From a virus: DNA of 31,741 nucleotides. The notes under the pieces were generated by a model. It worked only from the letters and a program-made list of their open reading frames with translations, made no database searches and had not been told where the DNA came from. The first letter of the stretch is position 1; each line of letters begins with the position of its first letter. The stretch lies in the IMG/VR virus record IMGVR_UViG_3300027747_000013, positions 1-31,741 of that record; one strand, written 5' to 3'. The position numbers and the translations under genes are program-made. Positions 23,462 to 30,370 of the stretch are shown here, piece by piece.

Positions 23462-24690
23462 AGCATTACCTTTCGCCAATCGTCGAGATCCATAGAGAAG
23501 CCTGTCTGTCTCGGCCGGAACTCCCATGCAGCCAACGCAAGTCCGATAACCGTGTCATCGTGCATGCCGTCGGGTGCGTTCATCGTCACGGTTCCTTTCG
23601 CGGTCACGTCGTATTCGTAGGCAAGCAACTCGCCAGTCTGTACCGGGTCATTCAAAAGTGAAATCGCTCGCCGCTCAAACTGAAGTTGCAAATTCTCAAT
23701 AAGCTGTCGTTTTGAGTCGTGCGTGAACTTGAAAGACACCACGCGATGACTCGGAAGCCGCCGCCGAATCAATTCATAGACTGGGTCCCCGACGCCCGTG
23801 GAATCGACCACGAGCACCGCGCCGGGGTGTTGCTCGACGACTCGCGCCACCCGTTCTACCGTCGCTTCCCACTGGATGCCGTTCCATCGGCTTAGGTGGT
23901 TTTGCCGCCCGTCCTCGCCTAGACCACTGAGTACCGAATAGTCCTGAGTCCGCGCAAGGTCAAGCCCGAAAAACTTACAAGGGTCGCCCTGCGTGTGGCT
24001 ACCAATGCACTCACGAACGCCTTGGAACACGCCGCCCGCATCTTCAAGGAACTCCGCTAGATACTCTTGCCGGAATGACCGTTCCGGCATTTGCGCGCGG
24101 GCGATTTCGATGAACGATGACCGGATGTACGGGTTTGCCGACGTTGGAGCATGAAACGATGCCCAAAGGCTTTGCGTCGGGTCCTGCCCGCGCTGGAATG
24201 CTTCATGGAAGAAGTTCATCCCCTTGGGTGTGCCGAGTAGCCAGGCCTCGCCGCTGTAGTCGCTAAGCGTCGGAAGAATCGCGTCGTTCCAGATTTGGCC
24301 TAGCTTCTTGCAAAGCCCGGCTTCGTCGATCGCGACCCGTTTGTACTTTCGCGAACGGCCGGCGTCTTCGTCTTCGAGCGTCCAACCTTCCCACGTTCCG
24401 CCGTTGATCAGCTCAATTCGCCGGTCCGTCGCGTTAGCCGACTTGATGACCGGCTTCAGCCTCACCACCATGTCACGGAACGATTGAGCGAGGAGCTTGT
24501 ACGTTGGAGCAAAGTAACCGAACGGGGCCGCTTCGTCGACCATCGTTTCGACGGCCAGCTCGCAGTTCACAAGGTGGGTCTTTCCAAACCGACGACCGCA
24601 GGCGACCGCGTTAAACGTCTTCCGAGCCGCTAAGATCCTCATCTGCCCCGGGTGAGGCATCGGGATACTCAATGCGATCTCTTTTGACAC
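23458..24690 (-). CDS. terL: Terminase large subunit, 410 aa
   Basis: The ATPase has Walker A GRRFGKT (32-38) and Walker B VAIDEA (Asp122/Glu123). The RNase-H-like nuclease has Asp244 (GLDLART), Asp296 (VVDSTG) and Asp378/379 (HDDTVI). It packages and cuts phage DNA at the portal. The start is GTG 24690, inside the small subunit gene by 80 bases. Length is on the short side, as for compact terminases. Confidence 0.9.
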   Translation of the reverse strand: MSKEIALSIPMPHPGQMRILAARKTFNAVACGRRFGKTHLVNCELAVETMVDEAAPFGYFAPTYKLLAQSFRDMVVRLKPVIKSANATDRRIELINGGTWEGWTLEDEDAGRSRKYKRVAIDEAGLCKKLGQIWNDAILPTLSDYSGEAWLLGTPKGMNFFHEAFQRGQDPTQSLWASFHAPTSANPYIRSSFIEIARAQMPERSFRQEYLAEFLEDAGGVFQGVRECIGSHTQGDPCKFFGLDLARTQDYSVLSGLGEDGRQNHLSRWNGIQWEATVERVARVVEQHPGAVLVVDSTGVGDPVYELIRRRLPSHRVVSFKFTHDSKRQLIENLQLQFERRAISLLNDPVQTGELLAYEYDVTAKGTVTMNAPDGMHDDTVIGLALAAWEFRPRQTGFSMDLDDWRKVML

Positions 24691-25045
24691 GGATGACTAC
24701 TTCCCCGGAGTGATCGAGCTTCTCGGTGAACATTCCGAGGTACTTACCTTCGAGTTCAGCGGCTTTGAGAGCCGCGCTGAACTGCCCCGCTTCTTCTGCC
24801 AATTTGCCGCGTCGTTCGATGTCTCTCAAGACGTCGTCAGCGGTTCTCTTGGTCCGTTCCGCTCGTTGCGCAAAAGCTTCTTGGATAGCTTGCTGAATCA
24901 AAGGTTTTGAAAGGTTCTCGGTTGATATGGATTGAGCCGTTTTCGCGCTGTATCCTGCTTTGATCGCCGCCTGTGTCGCGTTTAGGTCAACAAGGTATTC
25001 CTGAACGAATAGCGCCTGCTTTGGGGTCAGCTTGCTATTCGCCAT
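24611..25045 (-). CDS. terS: Terminase small subunit, 144 aa
   Basis: ATG 25045 has AAGGA about nine bases upstream and is preferred to an in-frame GTG at 25099. The sequence opens LTPKQALFVQEYLVDLNATQ AAIKAGYS, the classic Terminase_2 N-terminal helix-turn-helix that recognises the packaging site. A helical oligomerisation region and an acidic tail (GADEDLSGSEDV) follow. Confidence 0.88.
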   Translation of the reverse strand: MANSKLTPKQALFVQEYLVDLNATQAAIKAGYSAKTAQSISTENLSKPLIQQAIQEAFAQRAERTKRTADDVLRDIERRGKLAEEAGQFSAALKAAELEGKYLGMFTEKLDHSGEVVIRVKRDRIEYPDASPGADEDLSGSEDV

Positions 25046-25132
25046 CGCGTCAGTTCCTTGGCTTCCCGCCGTTGCGCTCGTTGCTTCCGGAGTCGCCACG
25101 CCCGCATTCGGCTCCGGGTGTTGAGCTTGATC

Positions 25133-25345
25133 TTAGCCAACGTTCCCCGGCGGGTTGACGTCCTCACTGTCCGCACTGTGGTTCGGGTTCATGGTGCCGA
25201 CAACCGCAAGCACGATCCCCGTGGCCACCGTCGCCTCTTGGGGGCTAAGCACACCACGCAGAGACAGCATCGTCAAAATGCCACCGACCACGGCCATGAT
25301 GGACTTCGAGTTAAATACAAAATGCTTAAATGGCTGATTTTTCAT
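25133..25345 (-). CDS. Putative holin, 70 aa
   Basis: Two membrane segments (about residues 15-32, SIMAVVGGILTMLSLRG, and 37-52, ATVATGIVLAVVGTM) are joined by a short loop, with a basic N-terminus and an acidic C-terminus. Size and layout suit a class II holin. GAGG lies about eight bases before ATG 25345. It is adjacent to another membrane-coiled-coil gene at the head of the late operon. Confidence 0.55.
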   Translation of the reverse strand: MKNQPFKHFVFNSKSIMAVVGGILTMLSLRGVLSPQEATVATGIVLAVVGTMNPNHSADSEDVNPPGNVG

Positions 25346-25348
25346 GGC

Positions 25349-25585
25349 TTAACCTCGCGATAGCTTTTCTTTGATCCATTCCAAATTGGTCTGAATTTGG
25401 GTGAGTGTTTCCGCGACGTGCCGAAGCTCGGTGTTTTGGTTGTCGCTCTGGCGCTTCACCGCCGTGAGGTCGTTCTTGACCGCCTGCATGTCCACCCAAA
25501 GCTTTCCGCAAGCCACAGCAAGGCCCAGAACCGCTGAAGAGGCCACGGTAGTGACAAACGTTGTGAAGTCGATTGGGATTGTCAT
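25349..25585 (-). CDS. XhlA-like membrane coiled-coil protein (lysis accessory), 78 aa
   Basis: ATG 25585 is chosen; upstream codons to 25678 would add an unlikely Pro/Trp-rich leader. An N-terminal membrane segment (FVTTVASSAVLGLAVACGKL) is followed by a coiled coil (VKNDLTAVKRQSDNQNTELR) ending LEWIKEKLSRG, as in XhlA/BhlA-type holin-associated proteins. It is the first gene of the late operon. Confidence 0.55.
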   Translation of the reverse strand: MTIPIDFTTFVTTVASSAVLGLAVACGKLWVDMQAVKNDLTAVKRQSDNQNTELRHVAETLTQIQTNLEWIKEKLSRG

Positions 25586-25685
25586 CGGCTTTAGTTCAAA
25601 TCGCCCCGTCCGTGCCGGGTGTGGCGCCCAGGCGGTGCGGGGGTACTGCGGCCCGAACCATGGCGAGAAAGGGCCCATAACGAAA
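25586..25685. other. GC-rich non-coding patch at the start of the late operon
   Basis: Between the late terminator and the first late gene lies a GC-rich stretch, densest near 25613-25670. It has no convincing gene. As it sits close to the terminase genes it could hold the packaging (cos or pac) site, but no specific signature was found. Confidence 0.3.
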
Positions 25686-25716
25686 AAGGCCCCGCCTGAT
25701 TATTCAGTGGGGCCTT
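25686..25716 (-). terminator. Intrinsic terminator in the late leader (tR'-like)
   Basis: AAGGCCCC pairs with GGGGCCTT (25709-25716 with 25686-25693), with an inner CTGA/TCAG stem. A run of T follows on the minus strand. It stands about 40 bases downstream of the start site predicted for the late promoter and would stop that transcript unless RNA polymerase is modified. Confidence 0.88.
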
Positions 25717-25737
25717 CAAAAATTGTGGATATTCAGT
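25701..25737 (-). repeat. Repeated octamer in the late leader
   Basis: ACTGAATA (minus strand) occurs at 25737-25730 and again at 25708-25701, the second copy inside the terminator loop. The repeat could allow alternative RNA pairing or bind a regulator. Confidence 0.4.
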
Positions 25738-25763
25738 CACACCGGTATCGGTATAACGAGAAA

Positions 25764-25792
25764 AGGGTATCACGGAATTGGCCGCTTGTCAA
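25764..25792 (-). promoter_or_regulatory. Late promoter (pR'-like)
   Basis: The -35 is TTGACA (25792-25787), the spacer 17 bp and the -10 TACCCT (25769-25764), extended by TGA just upstream. The start should be near 25757. It is the best sigma-70 type promoter seen in the window. Confidence 0.8.
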
Positions 25793-25817
25793 GGGCTGTC
25801 GAAAAATCTCAGGAAAT

Positions 25818-26324
25818 TCATCGAGCCCCCGAGGGCATGACCCACGTATCGCCAACCTTCTTCGCCCCATCAGGGATAGGCGCATCGTCTTCAATATCGA
25901 TCCCGCCAAATTCGAACGGGGTCGCCCGCATCTTGGCGACAAGGTCTTTCATGAACTGATTGAGCACCGTGCCCGCAACTAGCGGCTTTGGGTAGCCAAG
26001 CAAAAACATGACCCCTGCGTCGGCAAGCATCCTTGGCCAAAGCTCGCCGGGATAAGCGTTCTCAATCTTCGTGATGTCACCGCCGCCACGCCCGTCGCAT
26101 TGTGAGGCCGACGGAGCATAAACCCAGAGTAGGAACGGCTTGGCTTTCCGAAACGTGCGTACCGACTGGATGTACTCCGATGCCGCAAGATTCAAGGACT
26201 GCCCCGTCATGCCCCCATTGCCGTTCGGCCTGATCCTGAGCTGAATGCCGTTCGCCCCACCCGCCTGGTAGTCAGCCCAAAGCTGAATCAACTCGATCGG
26301 CGTAAAGTCCCTTCGTCTTTTCAT
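25818..26324 (-). CDS. Unknown protein in the position of a late regulator, 168 aa
   Basis: ATG 26324 follows a very strong Shine-Dalgarno (AAGGAAGGAGGGCGGG region); an in-frame GTG at 26363 overlaps the previous stop and is an alternative. The N-terminus is basic (MKRRRDFTPIELIQLWADYQ). A central region has WVYAPSASQCDGRGGGD and the C-terminus is acidic then Gly-rich. No known antiterminator, sigma factor or lysis family is recognised. It is the last gene before the late promoter-terminator pair, the place held by Q in lambda, so a role in switching on late transcription is a positional hypothesis only. Confidence 0.5.
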   Translation of the reverse strand: MKRRRDFTPIELIQLWADYQAGGANGIQLRIRPNGNGGMTGQSLNLAASEYIQSVRTFRKAKPFLLWVYAPSASQCDGRGGGDITKIENAYPGELWPRMLADAGVMFLLGYPKPLVAGTVLNQFMKDLVAKMRATPFEFGGIDIEDDAPIPDGAKKVGDTWVMPSGAR

Positions 26325-26359
26325 CCCGCCCTCCTTCCTTGGTATCGGTCGTTCCAGAA

Positions 26360-26824
26360 TCACTTGAGTTCTGCCGGTTGAAGTTTTGATTCCTCTAGCG
26401 AGATCGCTCCTCGGCGTATTGCCATCATCAAGAAATCGACTCGCCTCGCCTTGTGGATGTCCTTCTTGGGGAACCTATTTTTGATCATGTCGAGCGCCGC
26501 GGCCCGCACGGATTCACCGTCAGCGTCGGCCCAATTCCCGCCAAATTCGCCGCTGACTGCCCACCATCGTAAGCCTTTTCCGGGCGTCGAGTCCGCCGCT
26601 CTACCGGGCAGGAACCGGCGGAAATCAACCCATCGAGGTGGGCGTTGCATGTCCGAATTCATGATCTTCTGGCAAGCCTGTTCGACTTCCCGATCGCTAT
26701 ATTCCTCAAGATTTGGCTCCCATGCTCGCCAAAGGTTGTTCGGCAAACCAGCCTGATTGAAGTTCCCCCAGAGCTTCGCCAAGGCCACCTGCTTTGGGCT
26801 TTGGCGGTTCTCGTAGCCGCTCAT
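26360..26824 (-). CDS. Possible helicase loader, 154 aa
   Basis: ATG 26824 overlaps the initiator stop (ATGA). The N-terminal part (VALAKLWGNFNQAGLPN, then EYSDREVEQACQKIM and RPPRWVDFRRFLP) resembles the helical N-terminal domain of G39P-like helicase loaders and related phage replication proteins. The placement directly after the initiator supports a replication role. No ATPase motif is present. Confidence 0.45.
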   Translation of the reverse strand: MSGYENRQSPKQVALAKLWGNFNQAGLPNNLWRAWEPNLEEYSDREVEQACQKIMNSDMQRPPRWVDFRRFLPGRAADSTPGKGLRWWAVSGEFGGNWADADGESVRAAALDMIKNRFPKKDIHKARRVDFLMMAIRRGAISLEESKLQPAELK

Positions 26825-27642
26825 CGGATGACCTCACGTTGCCTTCGAAAGGCTTCCCGCTTCCTGTCGATCTCATCCTGGTCATGCCCTTCGGGGACGG
26901 GCAGCTTCGTCGGGTCGAATGCGGCAAGCGGGTTTGATTTCCCGAAAATCGCGCCGGCGCTTTTCGGCATAAGCCTCGTCACGGGGTCCGGTGGGTTTCC
27001 GGTTTCCGGGTCCGGTTCTCCCACAAAAATAAAATTGGGCCCAGGTTGAAGTCTTGCGGCAGGTGGCTCGGGGTCAGCAATTTCCGGGGCCTCCCCGTTC
27101 TTAGTACCTACTACCTCTTGTATTTCTTTATTGGGATGGGATGGGATGGGATGGGATGGGAGTAGCGTTACATGGTGTGTTACATGCGCGTTACATTCAA
27201 TCGTGTTCGCATCCTGTAACAGCGTTACATCCGCGTTACACGATGCGTTACCATCAGCTTGCAACGGTGTTACACTCGGTTGTTTAGTTGGCTTCTGTGT
27301 TCGCTTCGATTCGCGATGAGCGGCAACCCTAGCTGCGGCTTCTTCGGCTTTCGCCTCTCGGGTTTGCTTGGACGGGTTGTACTTGAGGAATGACCGGATC
27401 TGATACCCGCCATCGACCTTCACCCACCACGGATCGCTGCCGCCTTTGCCTTCTATGAGGTCCTTGAGGCCGGTGGTGCGACCTCCTCGCAGTTTAAGTA
27501 ATCGAGCATCCGAAATGAACCCGTCCGTCTTGAGGCGGTTGGCGCAAGTGATGCCGCAGATGTGGAGCGCGATCGCGTTGTCGCTCATCAGGGCGGTATC
27601 GTCCTCGTCGTCAAAAGTGTCGGTGATCCTAGCCCAAGCCAT
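26821..27642 (-). CDS. Replication initiator (replisome organiser-like), 273 aa, with internal origin
   Basis: Residues 1-110 (WARITDTFDDEDDTALMSDN AIALHICGITCANRLKTDG) match the winged-helix N-terminal domain of phage replication initiators. Residues ~118-175 are a low-complexity linker rich in Asn, Val, Thr and Cys, encoded by an array of GCGTTACA-type iterons. PSHPIPSHP follows, encoded by a pentanucleotide repeat. The C-terminal part is proline-rich and ends in a basic helix that may contact the loader. Initiator with iterons inside its own gene is the lambda O plan. ATG 27642 shares a base with the RusA stop. Confidence 0.7.
   Translation of the reverse strand: MAWARITDTFDDEDDTALMSDNAIALHICGITCANRLKTDGFISDARLLKLRGGRTTGLKDLIEGKGGSDPWWVKVDGGYQIRSFLKYNPSKQTREAKAEEAAARVAAHRESKRTQKPTKQPSVTPLQADGNASCNADVTLLQDANTIECNAHVTHHVTLLPSHPIPSHPNKEIQEVVGTKNGEAPEIADPEPPAARLQPGPNFIFVGEPDPETGNPPDPVTRLMPKSAGAIFGKSNPLAAFDPTKLPVPEGHDQDEIDRKREAFRRQREVIR
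27099..27132. other. AT-rich stretch, probable DNA unwinding element
   Basis: About 71 percent A+T over 34 bp, in otherwise GC-leaning coding DNA. It lies on the far side of the G-rich tract from the iterons, in the order iterons, G-tract, AT-rich DNA. Confidence 0.5.
27133..27161 (+). repeat. (GGGAT)n microsatellite, potential G-quadruplex
   Basis: Five complete GGGAT units and a final GGGA give six G-triplets separated by two-base loops on the + strand. Four such triplets suffice for a parallel G-quadruplex. The tract lies between the iterons and the AT-rich stretch. Confidence 0.85.
27165..27275. other. Iteron array: candidate replication origin
   Basis: The core GYGTTACAY starts at 27165, 27177, 27188, 27222, 27233, 27245 (last bases degenerate) and 27267. 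An inverted copy covers about 27214-27222. Spacings are 11-12 bp or multiples, so the sites lie on one face of the helix. They lie inside the initiator gene, as in lambda ori. Confidence 0.8.
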
Positions 27643-28070
27643 CAGTCAATCACCTCAATGGTCACCACGATTTGGCACTTGCCCCCGTGCTCCTTCTGCG
27701 TGCCCTTTAGCTCAACGTCTCCCACTTTTAACCACTTCCTAGTGTCGTCTGGTATCCAGCCCGCGTCCACGATGCCGTCGTAAGCTGCCTTAAGTGCGCC
27801 AATGGCGTTAGGTTCGTCGCGTGGTCGATAGATGTCCGGATCTGCGCTTGGCCCCATGTACCAATCGGTCGAAACTCGAATGCGCCTCGGGTACCAATCG
27901 CTAGGCTTGGCATTTTTGGCGAGCAACTTCACCACGTCCCGGTATCCCGTGGCTCGCTCGGTGCCGTTGGCTGCCTTGTGCCTTTGTCGCCAATGGTAGT
28001 GGGCATTCTGGCTCAATGCCCTTGGGGGAAGAGGGATAGTAAACGAGTAGATCAATCCTTCACCCCACAA
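27642..28070 (-). CDS. RusA-like Holliday junction resolvase, 142 aa
   Basis: The sequence opens with a FTIPLPPRALSQNAHYHW strand-turn and contains the acidic cluster of the RusA family: PDIYRPRDEPNAIGALKAAYDG, then VDAGWIPDDTRK. These hold the metal-binding aspartates. RusA dimers cut four-way junctions and help resolve phage recombination or replication intermediates. TTG 28070 is the outer start; TTG 28055, which overlaps the preceding stop, is an alternative. Confidence 0.75.
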   Translation of the reverse strand: MWGEGLIYSFTIPLPPRALSQNAHYHWRQRHKAANGTERATGYRDVVKLLAKNAKPSDWYPRRIRVSTDWYMGPSADPDIYRPRDEPNAIGALKAAYDGIVDAGWIPDDTRKWLKVGDVELKGTQKEHGGKCQIVVTIEVID

Positions 28071-28249
28071 ATCTGCTTCACTGAATCGAAATCAAGCCTT
28101 AACTGGATGGCGATATCTTCAAAGCCATATCCTTGCTTGCGAAGCCTCTCAATGGTCGCGACGTGGCACTTGGTCGCTTTCATGAACGGGCGGCGAGCAT
28201 GAACACGCCGCTCCCACTTGACTGAGTTATCACGGTTAAAATCGCTCAA
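28052..28249 (-). CDS. Small HTH protein, 65 aa
   Basis: TTG 28249 has GAGGCG about five bases upstream; a later ATG in frame would give 43 aa. The C-terminal half (TIERLRKQGYGFEDIAIQLR, then DFDSVKQIC) reads as a helix-turn-helix. It may act as a small regulator within the replication operon. No specific family is assigned. Confidence 0.55.
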   Translation of the reverse strand: MSDFNRDNSVKWERRVHARRPFMKATKCHVATIERLRKQGYGFEDIAIQLRLDFDSVKQICGVKD

Positions 28250-28415
28250 CGTTCGCCTCTAATCGGTTGGCCGCTTCGTCGAGCACGGCCACGTAGTAGA
28301 GCGCATATCCATCCTTTGATTCCACGCGCTTCACGTCCAAACCAAACCCCCGAAGGGCGACGGCAAGCTGGTCGCTCGCCATGTCCTTCGGGGCAAGATC
28401 GGTCGGGCTTGCCAT
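28236..28415 (-). CDS. Hypothetical protein, 59 aa
   Basis: ATG 28415 overlaps the SSB stop (TAATG); a longer open frame upstream lies within ssb. The sequence includes a helix (ASDQLAVALRGFG), a strand-turn-strand (VKRVESKDGYALYYVAV) and a C-terminal helix. No family is recognised. Confidence 0.5.
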   Translation of the reverse strand: MASPTDLAPKDMASDQLAVALRGFGLDVKRVESKDGYALYYVAVLDEAANRLEANVERF

Positions 28416-28828
28416 TAGTCGTCCTCGAAGGGGTCGTATGCCGCCGCCTCGGGTGTTGGCGCCGCATTCCGCGCCGGTTGTCTCGTAGCTCCTTCGGGAT
28501 CGTCTTTCACTCGGTCCAGGCCCTTCACGTTGTCCGCAGTGACTTCCCAAATCTCACGCTGCACACCTTCTTTGTCGGTGTACTTGCGAGACTCAATCCG
28601 GCCATCGACGGCGATTAGGCGGCCCTTCGTGATGTAGTTCGAGACGTATTCGGAGTTGTGCCCCCAAGCTTTGACGTTAAAGAAATCGGCGGTCGGTTCG
28701 TTCGGATCGGTCGGCTTGCGGCCCTTCTCCACCGCAATGGAGAAGGTGGCGTAGTTCTTTCCCGTGGTCGTCGTGCGGATTTCCGGATCTCGGGTGAGTC
28801 GACCAATGAGGACGATGCGGTTAAACAA
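28415..28828 (-). CDS. ssb: Single-stranded DNA-binding protein, 137 aa
   Basis: The OB fold is clear: MFNRIVLIGRLTRDPEIRTT, then ATFSIAVEKGRK, FFNVKAWG and LIAVDGRIESRKYTDKEG. A disordered linker leads to the acidic C-terminal tip DPFEDD, which binds partner proteins. The TTG start at 28828 is supported by AGGAGG six bases upstream. It partners the adjacent Sak4-like ATPase. Confidence 0.92.
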   Translation of the reverse strand: MFNRIVLIGRLTRDPEIRTTTTGKNYATFSIAVEKGRKPTDPNEPTADFFNVKAWGHNSEYVSNYITKGRLIAVDGRIESRKYTDKEGVQREIWEVTADNVKGLDRVKDDPEGATRQPARNAAPTPEAAAYDPFEDD

Positions 28829-30008
28829 TCAAGGCCTCCTGAGTCTTATCGGCAAACGGGTCTTCAGTCGCGCCAACCAGTTCGGGCTTTTCAAGATTCG
28901 GGAAGCCTGATCCAGCCCATTCGATCACCGTCTCAAAGTCACGCAATCCGCCTTGGTGCGCCTGGGTAATTGCCGCCGCCGCCGTGATCGGCAGGTCGGA
29001 GTCTTTGCAAAGGTCGACCAGTTCCTGCCACTCCATTGGGCTTGGATTGAATTGATTAAGTGCGCTTGTCAAAGCCGCGTTGCGCTCGGCACGGTTCCAT
29101 TCGTTTGCCAATTCGAGGCTTCGAATACCAGCCGCGTGAGCCGCCTTGACGATCTCCGCGCCAACCTCAACGGGCCGCCCACGAAGGAACCGAGTCCAGT
29201 CGGGAGTATCAAAACCCCATGCCGCCCGAATCGCTTTTAACTCGGGATCACCCTTTGGCCGCGGTTGACTTGCGACGTCACCGCGCGGCTGAGCCGCATC
29301 CTCTTGAACCGGGGAAGGTCGCTCGGCAATCTCCTGAACTTCGGCCGAGTCAAGCCAGTTCAAAAACGTGTCGCCGGTCTTCGAGTCAATCCGAAAAATC
29401 CGGTTTCCAAAAAGACCGGTCCGGTCCTTGGTTTGGGAAGCGTTGTGCGCCATGTCGAGCTGGAACACGGTCGTAAACTCGTATTCGACATCCGGTTCTT
29501 GAATAGCCGCGAGTCCGACCTTTTGGACCTTGCCGCCCTCTTGGGAGTAGTCCGTCTTCGCCCGCATGCACGCGATAACGTGAATGCGGCTTTGAAGAAT
29601 GGCGTTCTTGAGTTCGTCGGCTTCGGCCTTCACCGGCCCCCAGTTCGCGTACTGGTTTTGCTTCCCGCCGCGCTGGTCGAGTTGCTCCTTTCGGTCAAGC
29701 AAATACTTCCAAGCGTGAGAGAAGGAATCAATAATGATGACCTTGTATCCCGCTTCTTCAGCTTGCTGAATCGCCGCAATGTACTTCTCAGGGGAGAATG
29801 GCGGCTCAATGTCCGCAACGTCGAATTCGGTCACGTGTGAGTAAAGCGACGCCGAACCATTCTCCGTGTCGATGACCGCGATCGGCCCGCCCTTCGCCAA
29901 TCCCTTCGCCAATTCGAGCGCCGAACGAGTCTTCCCGCTCCCTGATGCGCCCATCAGCCCTACTTTCAAGAAGACGCGCTTCCTGCTGGCTTTCTTAAAT
30001 AAGCTCAA
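28821..30008 (-). CDS. Sak4-like AAA/RecA-fold recombination ATPase, 395 aa
   Basis: Walker A GASGSGKT (20-27), Walker B VIIIDSF (90-96) and the sequence VFLKVGLMGASG fit the AAA_24/Sak4 family of phage single-strand annealing proteins related to the RecA core. These act with a cognate SSB, which is the next gene and overlaps its stop. Residues ~240-395 form a second helical region of unknown function, joined by a Pro/Gln-rich linker. The start is TTG 30008, after GGAGGAAGGAAT. Confidence 0.78.
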   Translation of the reverse strand: MSLFKKASRKRVFLKVGLMGASGSGKTRSALELAKGLAKGGPIAVIDTENGSASLYSHVTEFDVADIEPPFSPEKYIAAIQQAEEAGYKVIIIDSFSHAWKYLLDRKEQLDQRGGKQNQYANWGPVKAEADELKNAILQSRIHVIACMRAKTDYSQEGGKVQKVGLAAIQEPDVEYEFTTVFQLDMAHNASQTKDRTGLFGNRIFRIDSKTGDTFLNWLDSAEVQEIAERPSPVQEDAAQPRGDVASQPRPKGDPELKAIRAAWGFDTPDWTRFLRGRPVEVGAEIVKAAHAAGIRSLELANEWNRAERNAALTSALNQFNPSPMEWQELVDLCKDSDLPITAAAAITQAHQGGLRDFETVIEWAGSGFPNLEKPELVGATEDPFADKTQEALIV

Positions 30009-30334
30009 ATTCCTTCCTCCGTTTTGGTCGTGCAGGCGGTATCATCAGACAGACAGTTCGTCCGATCCGCCTCAAGTGGGTCGTGGGCCTCGCTCTTGTC
30101 AGGGGGCGGGGCCTTTTTGGTGTCTCGGATTCGATTTGCAATTATCCGAATCGCGTTTACGCTCACGGAACCGGTCGCAGACAACGGGGCGAAAAGCGCA
30201 GCGAGTGCTTCGGCTGTCTCATCAGTCCGCCCCCAGCCCCAGTACCGCGAGGCAATTTCCGCCTCAACGATTGGCGAAAACAGGCGTCTACGTCCTTGGG
30301 CCTTTCGGTCGCTAAACACGGTTTCTGTGTTCAT
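30005..30334 (-). CDS. First gene of the leftward early operon, unknown, 109 aa
   Basis: ATG 30334 lies about where transcription from the TATATT box (30347-30342) should begin, so the mRNA may be leaderless; a GTG two codons earlier is an alternative. The central segment (IVEAEIASRYWGWGRTDETA, then SVSVNAIRIIANRIRDTKK) could be a helix-turn-helix. The acidic C-terminus overlaps the Sak4 start. An operator lies within its first codons. It sits where cro or an early activator might be expected, but no family is recognised. Confidence 0.55.
   Translation of the reverse strand: MNTETVFSDRKAQGRRRLFSPIVEAEIASRYWGWGRTDETAEALAALFAPLSATGSVSVNAIRIIANRIRDTKKAPPPDKSEAHDPLEADRTNCLSDDTACTTKTEEGI
30316..30330. 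promoter_or_regulatory. Operator 1 (CI site) in the leftward early gene
   Basis: Read on the minus strand it is ACACAGAAACCGTGT, one base different from operator 3. It lies just downstream of the leftward promoter, where repressor would block early transcription. Confidence 0.75.
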
Positions 30335-30340
30335 CCGCAC

Positions 30341-30347
30341 TAATATA
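30341..30347. promoter_or_regulatory. Divergent early/cI -10 region
   Basis: The AT box reads TATATT leftward (30347-30342) and TAATAT rightward (30341-30346). It could serve both the early operon and cI. No good -35 is present in either direction. Confidence 0.5.
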
Positions 30348-30355
30348 CACGGGCA

Positions 30356-30370
30356 ACACGGGTTCGGTGT
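30356..30370. promoter_or_regulatory. Operator 2 (CI site) before cI
   Basis: On the minus strand it reads ACACCGAACCCGTGT, matching operator 1 at 13 of 15 positions. Its centre is 40 bp from that of operator 1, close to four helical turns. It ends next to the cI start codon and would cover the -35 region of the leftward promoter. Confidence 0.65.

Noticed and set aside
25045-25099. Longer terminase small subunit from GTG 25099
   Set aside because: The extra 18 residues are Ala/Thr/Gly-rich and atypical for the family, and ATG 25045 has a good AAGGA site.
26821-27642. CRISPR-like array at the repeated GCGTTACA sites
   Set aside because: Units are only 9 bp with 11-12 bp spacing and lie in a coding frame; this fits iterons, not a CRISPR array.
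28821-30008. RecA or DnaB-type helicase
   Set aside because: It has Walker motifs, but length, the start VFLKVGLMGASGSGKT and pairing with ssb fit Sak4-like annealing ATPases better. RecA loops and DnaB motifs are not visible.
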